Origin: Burkholderia gladioli | Lineage (GTDB): Bacteria; Pseudomonadota; Gammaproteobacteria; Burkholderiales; Burkholderiaceae | NCBI GenBank assembly: GCA_009914575.1 | Contig: WNEB01000056.1 | Location: 1 to 8,667 of the forward strand | Direction of reading: 5' to 3' | DNA: 8,667 nt | Shown here: piece by piece, positions 1 through 6,827 of the stretch | How positions within the stretch are numbered: the first letter of the stretch is position 1 | Layout: each line of letters begins with the position of its first letter | Notes under the pieces: model-generated | What the model saw: the letters and a program-made list of their open reading frames with translations, nothing else | Databases searched by the model: none | Told to the model about the DNA's origin: nothing | Made by a program: the position numbers and the translations under genes

Positions 1-148
1 ACGGGCTCGGGGGCCAGGCGGCGCAAGGCTTTGCCTGGCCCGAGCCCTCAAGCGTGCTCGTAGATTTCTCCGCATCAAGGGTTCGCTGCGCCGGGCTTCG
101 CCCGCCCTTGACCCGGAAAAATCCACCGACTCGAAATTCAAGAGAGGC
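1..148 (+). mobile_element. MITE copy 1 (right-hand 148 bp; left part outside window)
   Basis: This stretch matches the last 148 bp of the copy at 2814-3078 with three substitutions and no indel that I can see. It ends in the inverted repeat ...GAAATTCAAGAGAGGC and is followed directly by kdpA coding sequence, so it interrupts kdpA. The 8 bases after it (GGAAATCC, 149-156) would be the target duplication, but the partner copy lies outside the window. It includes the strong GGGCTCGGG...CCCGAGCCC hairpin missing from copy 2. The reading frame runs without a stop from the window edge through this part into kdpA. In this phase, however, a full-length element would start with CTC TCT TGA, so the intact gene is probably stopped at the unseen left end. 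Confidence 0.85.
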
Positions 149-156
149 GGAAATCC
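149..156 (+). repeat. Probable right-hand target duplication of MITE copy 1
   Basis: GGAAATCC follows the element end at 148. The 8-bp size is taken from copies 2 and 3, where both sides are visible. The matching left duplication is outside the window, so this is inferred. Confidence 0.5.
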
Positions 157-479
157 TCTACGCGTTCAGCTCGGTCGCCAACAACAACGGCAGCGCGTTC
201 GCGGGGCTGACGGTCAGCACGCCGTTCTACAACTGGCTGACGGCGATCGCGATGTGGTTCGGTCGCTTCGGCACCATCGTGCCGGTGCTGGCGATCGCCG
301 TCTCGCTGGCGGCCAAGAAGCGCATCGCCGCGACCAGCGGCACGCTGCCCACGCACGGCCCGCTGTTCGTGGTGCTGCTGCTCGGTTCGGTGCTGCTGGT
401 GGGCGCGCTGACCTACGTGCCGGCGCTCGCGCTCGGCCCCGGCGTCGAGCATCTGATGCTGTTCGCCAAATCGCATTGA
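149..479 (+). pseudogene. kdpA: KdpA C-terminal fragment, K+-channel-like subunit of KdpFABC, cut by a MITE
   Basis: KdpA is the membrane subunit that selects and binds K+ in the KdpFABC pump. Only about the last 110 residues are present, against a usual length of roughly 560-600. Recognisable family segments include [19 protein letters not shown], then [21 protein letters not shown], and a last hydrophobic helix ending [15 protein letters not shown] before the TGA at 477-479. The coding sequence begins right at the end of MITE copy 1, and the family sequence upstream of EILYAF is missing from the window. A GTG at 54 inside the MITE opens a 141-codon reading frame, but I regard this as accidental. 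I infer that the gene is broken: the phase of insertion puts a TGA at the left end of a full-length element. The 5' part should lie just upstream of the window. Confidence 0.88.
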
Positions 480-500
480 GCACGCGCTGAGCGTGCATCG

Positions 501-538
501 GGCGGGCCGGGCCGCGCGGCACGCGCCGCCGGCCCGCC
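501..538 (+). other. Strong hairpin in the kdpA-kdpB gap
   Basis: GGCGGGCCGG (501-510) and CCGGCCCGCC (529-538) form a perfect 10-bp stem around an 18-nt GC-rich loop. No run of T follows, so it is not a normal intrinsic terminator. In an mRNA running from kdpA to kdpB it could stabilise or process the transcript. The rest of the 122-nt gap (480-601) shows only the kdpB ribosome binding site. Confidence 0.5.
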
Positions 539-591
539 GCCCGCCAACAGGAAACGGGAAGTCGAATCCGCGCATCGTTCGCGATGCCATC

Positions 592-596
592 GAGGA
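592..596 (+). promoter_or_regulatory. kdpB ribosome binding site (decides the start)
   Basis: GAGGA lies 5 nt before ATG 602. An in-frame ATG at 584 lies upstream of this site, so 602 is the better start. It gives [16 protein letters not shown], which fits KdpB N-termini. Confidence 0.7.
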
Positions 597-1408
597 TCAC
601 AATGAATCAACATTCCGCTACGCGATCGATGTTCGACCCGGCGCTGCTGCGCCCGGCGATCGTCGATTCGTTCAAGAAACTCACGCCGCGCACGCAGTTC
701 CGCAATCCGGTGATGTTCTGCGTCTATGTCGGCAGCGTGCTGACCACCATTCTCTGGATCGCGGCGCTCGCCGGTCAGGCCGAGGCGCCGGCCGAGGGCC
801 GCTCGAAGGCGCAGGACGCCTCGCTGCGCAGCGCCAAGAAGGACGTGATGGCCAAGAAGCTCAACGAGCCGCATCCGAAATCGCCGGTGCGCATCACCAC
901 CGCGAGCGATCTACGCCGCGGCGACGTGGTGCTGGTTGAAACGGGTGACGTGATCCCCGCCGACGGCGAGGTGATCGACGGCGTGGCCTCGGTCGACAAA
1001 TCGGCGATCAAGGGCGAATCCGCGCCGGTGATCCGCGAATCGGGCGGCGATTTCTCGTCGGTGACGGGCGGCACGCGCGTGCTGTCGGACTGGATCGTCG
1101 TGAGGGTCACGGCGCACCCGGGCGAGGCGTTCCTCGACCGCATGATCGCGATGGTCGAAGGCGCCAAGCGCAAGAAGACGCCGAACGAGATCGCGCTGAC
1201 CATACTGCTGGTCGCGCTGACGATCGTCATGCTGCTGGCCACCGCCACGCTGCTGCCGTTCTCGATCTTCTCGGTGCAGGCGATGAACGCCGGCCACGTG
1301 GTGACGATCACCGCGCTGGAGGCGCTGCTGGTGTGCCTCATCCCGACCACCATCGGCGGGCTGCTGTCGTCGATCGGCGTGGCCGGCATGAGCCGCATGA
1401 TGCAGGCC

Positions 1409-1416
1409 AACGTGAT
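1409..1416 (+). repeat. Target duplication, left of MITE copy 2
   Basis: AACGTGAT at 1409-1416 is repeated exactly at 1631-1638. Removing the element and one repeat restores the expected KdpB sequence [11 protein letters not shown]. Confidence 0.93.
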
Positions 1417-1630
1417 GCCTGTCTTGAATTTCGAGTGGGTGGATTTTCCCGGGTCAAGGGCGGGCGAAGCCCGGCGCAGCGAACCCTTGATGCGGAGAAA
1501 TCTACGAGCCCGTCCGGCGGCGAGGACTTCCCCGCCTTGGGGCGGGGCTAGGGGGGGGGAGATACCGTTTTGCGACGTAGGTTTTCGTACCCCGGCGGCC
1601 CTTTTCACCCACTCAAATTTCAAGAGAGCC
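1417..1630 (-). mobile_element. MITE copy 2, 214 bp, inverted, in frame inside kdpB
   Basis: Relative to the other copies this one is inverted. Its ends are GCCTGTCTTGAATTTCGAGT and the complement of ...CTCAAATTTCAAGAGAGCC. It lacks exactly 51 bp that copies 3 and 4 have (the GGGCTCGGG...CCCGAGCCC hairpin). The missing piece lies between two GCTCG repeats, which suggests slippage. 214 + 8 = 222 bases = 74 codons, with no stop in the kdpB frame, so the ATPase reading frame continues through it. The inserted peptide begins [10 protein letters not shown] and ends THSNFKRA. It enters between the fourth membrane helix and the phosphorylation site, where it would be expected to disturb the coupling hinge. 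Confidence 0.93.
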
Positions 1631-1638
1631 AACGTGAT
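1631..1638 (+). repeat. Target duplication, right of MITE copy 2
   Basis: This second AACGTGAT matches 1409-1416 exactly. The 8-bp length agrees with what ISL3-family transposases typically produce. Confidence 0.93.
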
Positions 1639-2805
1639 TGCCACCTCGGGCCGCGCGGTCGAGGCGGCCGGCGACGTGGACGTGCTGCTGCTCGACAAGA
1701 CGGGCACCATCACGCTCGGCAATCGTCAGGCGTCCGAATTCGTGCCGGCGGCCGGCGTGCCGCAGGAAGCGCTGGCCGATGCCGCGCAGCTGTCGTCGCT
1801 GGCCGACGAAACGCCCGAAGGCCGCAGCATCGTGGTGCTGGCCAAGACCCGCTTCAACCTGCGCCAGCGCGACATGGCCGCGCTGCAGGCCACCTTCATC
1901 GGCTTCTCGGCGCAGACGCGCATGAGCGGCGTGGATCTGCCCGATCGCGAGATCCGCAAGGGTGCGGCCGAAGCGATTCGTCAGTATGTCGAAGCGCACG
2001 GCGGCCGGTTCCCCGAGGACGTGCGCCGCGCGGTGGACGACGTCGCGCGCAAGGGCAGCACGCCGCTGGTGGTGGCCGAGCGCCAGGGCGGCCACGGCGC
2101 GCCGGGCGAGGCGCGCGTGCTGGGCGTGATCGAACTGAAGGACATCGTCAAGGGCGGCATCAAGGAGCGTTTCGCCGAACTGCGCAAGATGGGCATCAAG
2201 ACGGTGATGGTGACGGGCGACAACCGCCTGACCGCCGCGGCGATCGCGGCCGAGGCCGGCGTGGACGATTTCCTCGCCGAAGCCACGCCCGAAACCAAGC
2301 TCGCGACGATCCGCGAACACCAGTCGGCCGGGCGCCTCGTGGCGATGACGGGCGACGGCACCAACGACGCGCCGGCGCTGGCCCAGGCCGACGTGGCGGT
2401 CGCCATGAACACCGGCACGCAGGCCGCGAAGGAGGCCGGCAACATGGTCGACCTCGATTCGAACCACACGAAGCTGATCGAGATCGTCGAGATCGGCAAG
2501 CAGATGCTGATGACGCGCGGCTCGCTGACCACCTTCTCGATCGCCAACGACATCGCCAAGTATTTCGCGATCATCCCGGCCGCGTTCGCCACCACCTATC
2601 CGCAGCTCAACGCGCTGAACGTGATGCATCTGGCCACGCCGGCCTCGGCCATCATGTCCGCGGTGATCTTCAACGCGCTGATCATCGTGCTGCTGATTCC
2701 GCTCGCGCTGAAGGGCGTGCGCTACCGCGCGCTCGGCGCGGCCACGCTGCTGCGCCGCAACCTGCTGATCTACGGGCTCGGCGGGATCCTGGTGCCGTCG
2801 GCATC

Positions 2806-2813
2806 AAGCTGAT
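2806..2813 (+). repeat. Target duplication, left of MITE copy 3
   Basis: AAGCTGAT at 2806-2813 is repeated exactly at 3079-3086. Joining the flanks gives GIKLIDIVLAALGWV, the normal KdpB C-terminus. Confidence 0.93.
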
Positions 2814-3078
2814 GGCTCTCTTGAAATTTGAGTGGGTGAAAAGGGCCGCCGGGATACGAAAACCTACGTCGCAAAACGGTATCTTCCCACCCCTAGCCCC
2901 GCCCCAAGGCGGGGAAGTCCTCGCCGCCGGACGGGCTCGGGGGCCAGGCGGCGCAAGGCTTTGCCTGGCCCGAGCCCTCAAGCGTGCTCGTAGATTTCTC
3001 CGCATCAAGGGTTCGCTGCGCCGGGCTTCTCCCGCCCTTGACCCGGAAAAATCCGCCCACTCGAAATTCAAGAGAGGC
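2814..3078 (+). mobile_element. MITE copy 3, 265 bp, full length, at the kdpB 3' end
   Basis: This is the reference copy. The left end is GGCTCTCTTGAAATTTGAGT and the right end, read inward, is GCCTCTCTTGAATTTCGAGT. It encodes no transposase. The interior holds four successive inverted repeats: GGGATAC...GTATC (about 2850-2885), CCCCGCC-CCAA-GGCGGGG (about 2897-2914), GGGCTCGGG...CCCGAGCCC (about 2933-2976) and TCAAGGG...CCCTTGA (about 3005-3042). 265 + 8 = 273 bases = 91 codons. In the true KdpB frame the element is open from end to end, starting [13 protein letters not shown] and ending HSKFKRG. It differs from copy 4 at about six positions. Confidence 0.94.
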
Positions 3079-3086
3079 AAGCTGAT
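3079..3086 (+). repeat. Target duplication, right of MITE copy 3
   Basis: AAGCTGAT here matches 2806-2813 exactly. Confidence 0.93.
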
Positions 3087-3139
3087 CGACATCGTGCTCG
3101 CCGCGCTCGGCTGGGTATAAGGCCTTTCCAGGCCATTTC

Positions 3140-3144
3140 GAGGA
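3140..3144 (+). promoter_or_regulatory. kdpC ribosome binding site
   Basis: GAGGA lies 9 nt before ATG 3154 and supports that start. Confidence 0.65.
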
Positions 3145-3153
3145 AGTCTCGCC

Positions 3154-3750
3154 ATGAAAACCATGATTCGTCCGCTCGTCGTTCTGTTCGTTATGCTGAC
3201 CGCCGTGACGGGCCTCGCCTATCCGGCCGTGATGACGGCGTTCGGCGCGGCGGTGTTCCCGTCGCAATCGTCCGGCAGCCTGATCGAGCTGAACGGCAAG
3301 GTGGTCGGGCTCCACGCTGATCGGCCAGCCGTTCGACGCGCCGCAATACTTCTGGGGCCGCCTGTCGGCCACCACGCCGATGCCGTACAAAACGCGCAGG
3401 GTTCGAGCGCCTCGAACCTCGGCCCGACCAATCCGGCGCTGACCGATCAGGTCAAGGGCCGCCTCGACGCGCTGAAGGCGGCGGGCACCGACCTGAGCCA
3501 GCCGGTGCCGGTCGATCTGGTCACCGCCTCGGACAGCGGCCTCGATCCGGAGATCAGCCCGGCCGCCGCGCTGTATCAGGTGGCGCGCGTCGCCAAGGCG
3601 CGCGGCATGTCGGCCGACGCCGTGCGGCAACTGGCGGACGCCCACACCCAGGGCCGCCAGTTCGGCCTGTTCGGCGAGCCGCGCGTGAACGTTCTGGCGC
3701 TGAACCTGGCGCTGAACCTGGCGCTCGACTCGACGAAGTCCGCGCACTGA
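3154..3750 (+). CDS. kdpC: KdpC, K+-transporting ATPase subunit C, with a scrambled internal segment
   Basis: KdpC is the single-span subunit that supports ATP binding by KdpB. The 198-residue frame has the expected N-terminal helix (residues about 5-28), [12 protein letters not shown], then [41 protein letters not shown], and a C-terminus ending [12 protein letters not shown]. Residues about 52-79 are out of frame. An extra G at 3307-3309 shifts +1 and two extra A at 3389-3392 shift +2, which restores the frame. The alternative frame between them reads the normal [20 protein letters not shown]. That region is highly conserved in KdpC, so the product is probably not functional although the ORF is open. 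A 12-bp tandem duplication (GCGCTGAACCTG, 3697-3720) doubles ALNL near the end. The start follows the kdpB stop by 33 nt. Confidence 0.88.
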   Translation: MKTMIRPLVVLFVMLTAVTGLAYPAVMTAFGAAVFPSQSSGSLIELNGKVVGLHADRPAVRRAAILLGPPVGHHADAVQNAQGSSASNLGPTNPALTDQVKGRLDALKAAGTDLSQPVPVDLVTASDSGLDPEISPAAALYQVARVAKARGMSADAVRQLADAHTQGRQFGLFGEPRVNVLALNLALNLALDSTKSAH

Positions 3751-3770
3751 CCGGGAGCGGGCTTCTTTCG

Positions 3771-3804
3771 CGGCGCGGCCTGGCCGCGCCGCCTTTTCTT
3801 TTTT
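3771..3804 (+). terminator. Intrinsic terminator after kdpC
   Basis: CGGCGCGGCC (3771-3780) and GGCCGCGCCG (3782-3791) are perfect complements, giving an 8-9 bp stem with a tight loop. CCTTTTCTTTTTT follows. It should end most kdpABC transcription before kdpD. Confidence 0.85.
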
Positions 3805-3821
3805 CGGGATTTAGCACCACA

Positions 3822-3875
3822 ATGCTTGCCACGACCGTGACTTGCGCCGCCGCCGGCGCGCCGCCCTCCGCATGA
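3822..3875 (+). other. Possible 17-codon leader ORF overlapping the kdpD start
   Basis: ATG 3822 opens MLATTVTCAAAGAPPSA, and its TGA (3873-3875) overlaps the kdpD ATG (3872-3874) as ATGA, the usual pattern of translational coupling. kdpD itself has no clear Shine-Dalgarno sequence just upstream. The leader's own site is weak (GGGA about 12 nt upstream). It may be chance in GC-rich DNA. Confidence 0.25.
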
Positions 3876-6827
3876 ACCGCCCCGATCCCGACCAGCTTCT
3901 CGACAAGCTCCAGCGCGAGGAAGAGAAGCAGCAGCGCGGCCGGCTGAAGATCTTCTTCGGCGCGTCGGCCGGCGTCGGCAAGACCTAAGCGATGCTGCAG
4001 GCCGCGCGCGTGCGCGCCGACGAGGGCGTGGACGTGCTGGTCGGCATCGTCGAGACGCACGACCGCCGCGAAACGGCCGCGCTGCTCGACGGGCTCGACC
4101 TGCTGCCGCCGCTCGCGCTCGAGCACCGCGGCCGGCGTTTGGCCGAGTTCGATCTCGACGCCGCGCTCGCGCGCCGACCGCAGCTCGTGCTGGTCGACGA
4201 GCTGGCTCATTCGAACGTGACGGGCTCGCGCCACCTGAAGCGCTGGCAGGACGTGCACGAACTGCTCGACGCGGGCATCGACGTCTACACCACCGTCAAC
4301 GTCCAGCATCTCGACAGCCTGAACGACGTGGTGGGCGCGATCACCGGCATTAGCGTCTGGGAAACGGTGCCCGACCACGTGTTCGACGCGGCCGACGAAG
4401 TGGCGCTGGTCGATCTGCCCGCTGACGAGCTGCTCGAACGGATGCGCGACGGCAAGGTGTATCTGCCGCAGCAGGCCGAGCGCGCGGTGCGCAACTTCTT
4501 CCGCAAGGGCAACCTGATCGCGCTGCGCGAGTTGGTGCTGCGGCGCACGACCGACCGCGTCGACGCCCAGATGCGGGAATACCGCGCCGATCGCTCGATC
4601 GCGCGGATCTGGCAGGCGCGCGAGCGGCTGCTGGTGTGCATCGGGCCGGGGCCGGAGGCGCCGACGCTGGTGCGCGCCGCGGCGCGTCTGGCGGCGGGGC
4701 TCAAGGCCGACTGGATCGCCGTTTATATCGAAACCCCGAAATCGCAGCGGCTCGACGACGCGCGGCGGCGGTTGCCGCTCGATGCGCTGAAGCTGGCCGC
4801 CGAGCTGGGCGCCGAAACCGTCACGCTGGCGGGCGGCGACCCGGCGGCCGCGCTGATCGGCTATGCGCAGGTGCGCAACGTCTCGAAGCTGGTGGCCGGC
4901 GGCTCGCCGAGCGCGGGCCTGTGGCGGCGGCTTGCGCGACCGTTCGGCGAGCGGCTGGCCGAGCGCGCCGGCGATCTCGACCTGATGCTGCTGCGCACCT
5001 CGGCGCAGGACGACCCGCGCGGTCGCGCCGCCGATGCCGGCGCGCGCCTGGCGTGATGCGTTCGCGCAGCTGGCCGGCGAGCGTTCGCCGCCGCGCCATT
5101 ACGCGGCCGCCGCGCTGATCTGCGCGGCGCTGACCGGCGTGGCCGCGTTGGCGCAGGCGCGCCTCGATCTGACCAACCTGGTCATGCTCTACCTGCTCGG
5201 CGTGGTGTTCAGCGCGTGCGGCTCGGGCGCGGGCCGGGCGTCATGCAGTCGTTTCTCTCGGTGGCCGCGTTCGATTTCTTCTTCGTGCCGCCGCGCATGT
5301 CGCTGTCGGTGTCCGACACGCAGTAGCTGCTGACCTCGCTCGTGATCAGCCACCTGACCTCGAGCCTGAGCCGCTCGGTCGGCGTGGCCGAGCGGCGCGA
5401 GCGGCGCACCGGCGCGATGTACGCGATGGCGCGCGAACTGGCCGCCGCGCTGACGGCCGAGCAGATCGTCGAAATCGGCAGCCGGCACGTGGGCGAGGTG
5501 TTTCGGGCGCGCGTGGCGATGCTGCTGCCCGACGCCGCCGATGGCGCCGATCAGGTTCGCCAGAAGATCGAGAATCCCGACGAGGCCGTCACGTTGACGG
5601 GCGATGCGCTCGATACCGACGTCGGCCAGTGGGTGTACGACCAGCAGAAGCCGGCCGGGCGCGGCACCGACACGCTGCCCGCTGCGCGCGCTGTACCTGC
5701 CGCTGAAGGCGCCGATGCGCACGCGCGGCGTGCTGGCGGTGCTCGCGCAGGACGCGTGCGAGCTCGATGCGCCCGAGCAGCAGCGCATGCTCGATGCATT
5801 CGCCGCGCAGATCGCGCTGGCGCTCGAGCACGTGCATTACGTCGAGATCGCGCGCGACGCGCTGGTCAGCATGGAATCCGAGCGCTTGCGCAATTCGCTG
5901 CTGTCGGCGATCTCGCACGATCTGCGCACGCCGCTGACCACCATCGTCGGGTTCTCGTCGATGCTGGCCGGGATGCAGGACGGCAAGCCCGGTGCGACGC
6001 CGGATGGCGGTGCCGCGGTCGACATGTCGCGCCGGCAGCACGAACTGGTCGAGGCGATCCACGACGAGGCGCTGCGCATGACCGGCATCGTCACCAATCT
6101 GCTCGACATGGCGCGCCTGCAAGCCGGCAGCCTGCAACTGAAGCGGCAGTGGTCGCTGCTGGAGGAAACCGTCGGCGCGGCGCTGGCCGCCTGCAAGCGC
6201 GTGCTGGCGCGGCATCCGGTGCAGGTGCGGTTGCCGCCCGATCTGCCGCTGCTGCAGACCGACGCCGTGCTGATGGAGCGGCTGTTCGCCAACCTGTTCG
6301 AGAACGCGGCCAAGTACACGCCGGCCGGCAGCGCGCTGACGATCGGCGCGCAGCGGATCGAGGAGGGCGGCCAGCCGTTCGTGCGCGTGAGCGTCGACGA
6401 TCACGGGCCCGGCCTGCGCGCCGGCATGGAAGCGCGCATCTTCGACAAGTTCACGCGCGGCGAGAAGGAATCGGCCACACCCGGGATCGGGCTGGGGCTG
6501 GCGATCTGCCGGGCGATCGTCGATGCGCACAGCGGTAAAATCGGCGCGCAGAACCGGCTGGCGCCCGACGGCTCGATCGTCGGCGCGCGCTTCTGGTTCA
6601 CTCTGCCGGTGGATACGCCGCCGCCCGTGCCCGACGTCGATGCCGCCGATCTGGCCGAACTCGAATCGCTTGCTGGTCCGGGGGCCGCGCCGCTGTCGCC
6701 GGTCGTGCCGGTCGTGCCGGTCGTGCCGGTCGTGCCGGTTGTGCCAGTCGTGCCGGTTGCTCCGGCTTCGTCCGCTTCGCCCGATCTACCCGTTCCGCCC
6801 ACCGCCCCGCTGCCCGACCATGAGTGA
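3872..6827 (+). pseudogene. kdpD: KdpD, osmosensitive K+-responsive sensor histidine kinase, multiply broken
   Basis: KdpD is the membrane sensor that phosphorylates KdpE when K+ is scarce. Family domains are all traceable. The KdpD N-domain has Walker A GASAGVGKT and Walker B LVLVDELAHSN. A Usp-like domain starts RLLVCIGPGPEAP (about 4624). The membrane helices start about 5100, followed by a GAF-like region. The HisKA domain contains SAISHDLRTPLTT (His codon 5916-5918), and the ATPase domain has NLFENAAKYTP, VDDHGPGL and GIGLGLAI. Lesions: TAA at 3986-3988 right after Walker A (codon 39, normally aromatic); a frameshift at about 5036-5056; a lost G at about 5214-5217; TAG at 5324-5326 (DTQ-stop-LLT); and a frameshift at about 5675-5695. 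Some residues of the last membrane helix also seem missing after the TAG. From about 5695 to the TGA at 6825-6827 the kinase core reads open. The end overlaps kdpE by 8 nt. Confidence 0.92.
6699..6761 (+). repeat. Seven 9-bp tandem repeats at the kdpD 3' end
   Basis: Units of CCGGTCGTG repeat seven times, the last three with one or two changes, and encode a PVV repeat. They lie between the ATPase domain and the last residues of KdpD. Changes in unit number keep the frame, so they would alter only tail length. Confidence 0.9.

Larger units (their letters stand above)
602..3120 (+). pseudogene. kdpB: KdpB, K+-transporting P-type ATPase catalytic subunit, degraded and carrying two MITEs
   Basis: KdpB hydrolyses ATP through a phospho-aspartate to drive K+ uptake by KdpFABC. 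Surviving signatures: IPTTIGG in the fourth helix, the phosphorylation motif DKTGT (Asp365, codon 1694-1696), VTGDNRL, and TGDGTNDAP near residue 583. Damage, in order: (1) about 24 residues of helix M2 (the usual LFANFAEAL region) are gone at about 776-795; (2) the actuator-domain motif TGES reads KGES (residues 137-140), with DKSAI instead of the usual DESAI; (3) a 214-bp MITE plus 8-bp duplication adds 74 in-frame codons just before NVIATSGRA; (4) the conserved DSNPTK reads DSNHTK; (5) about 4 nt are missing near 2796-2799, giving a TGA at 2810-2812; (6) a second MITE at 2814-3078 precedes the true C-terminus LIDIVLAALGWV and the TAA at 3118-3120. Without lesion 5 the frame would run through the second MITE to that TAA. 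Comparisons are with E. coli KdpB (682 aa) from memory. Confidence 0.93.

Noticed and set aside
54..479. A 141-codon frame with a GTG start inside MITE copy 1, running into kdpA
   Set aside because: It is a chimera of repeat and gene fragment with no ribosome site. The real gene start lies upstream of the window.
501..538. Terminator between kdpA and kdpB
   Set aside because: The stem is strong but no T tract follows, and a terminator here would split the pump operon.
138..590. Long open frames on the - strand opposite kdpA, kdpB, kdpD and kdpE
   Set aside because: These are low-complexity Arg/Ala/His-rich shadows expected in GC-rich DNA, opposite recognisable kdp proteins.
1417..1630. Intein or self-splicing intron in kdpB
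   Set aside because: It has no intein motifs or group I/II core, it is only 214 bp, and it has inverted-repeat ends with an 8-bp target duplication, which point to transposition.
3307..3392. Programmed ribosomal frameshifting in kdpC
   Set aside because: There is no conserved slippery heptamer with a downstream structure, and KdpC homologues do not need it. Simple indels explain the pattern.
6699..6761. CRISPR-like or REP repeat array
   Set aside because: The units are only 9 bp, have no spacers and are translated in frame as PVV.
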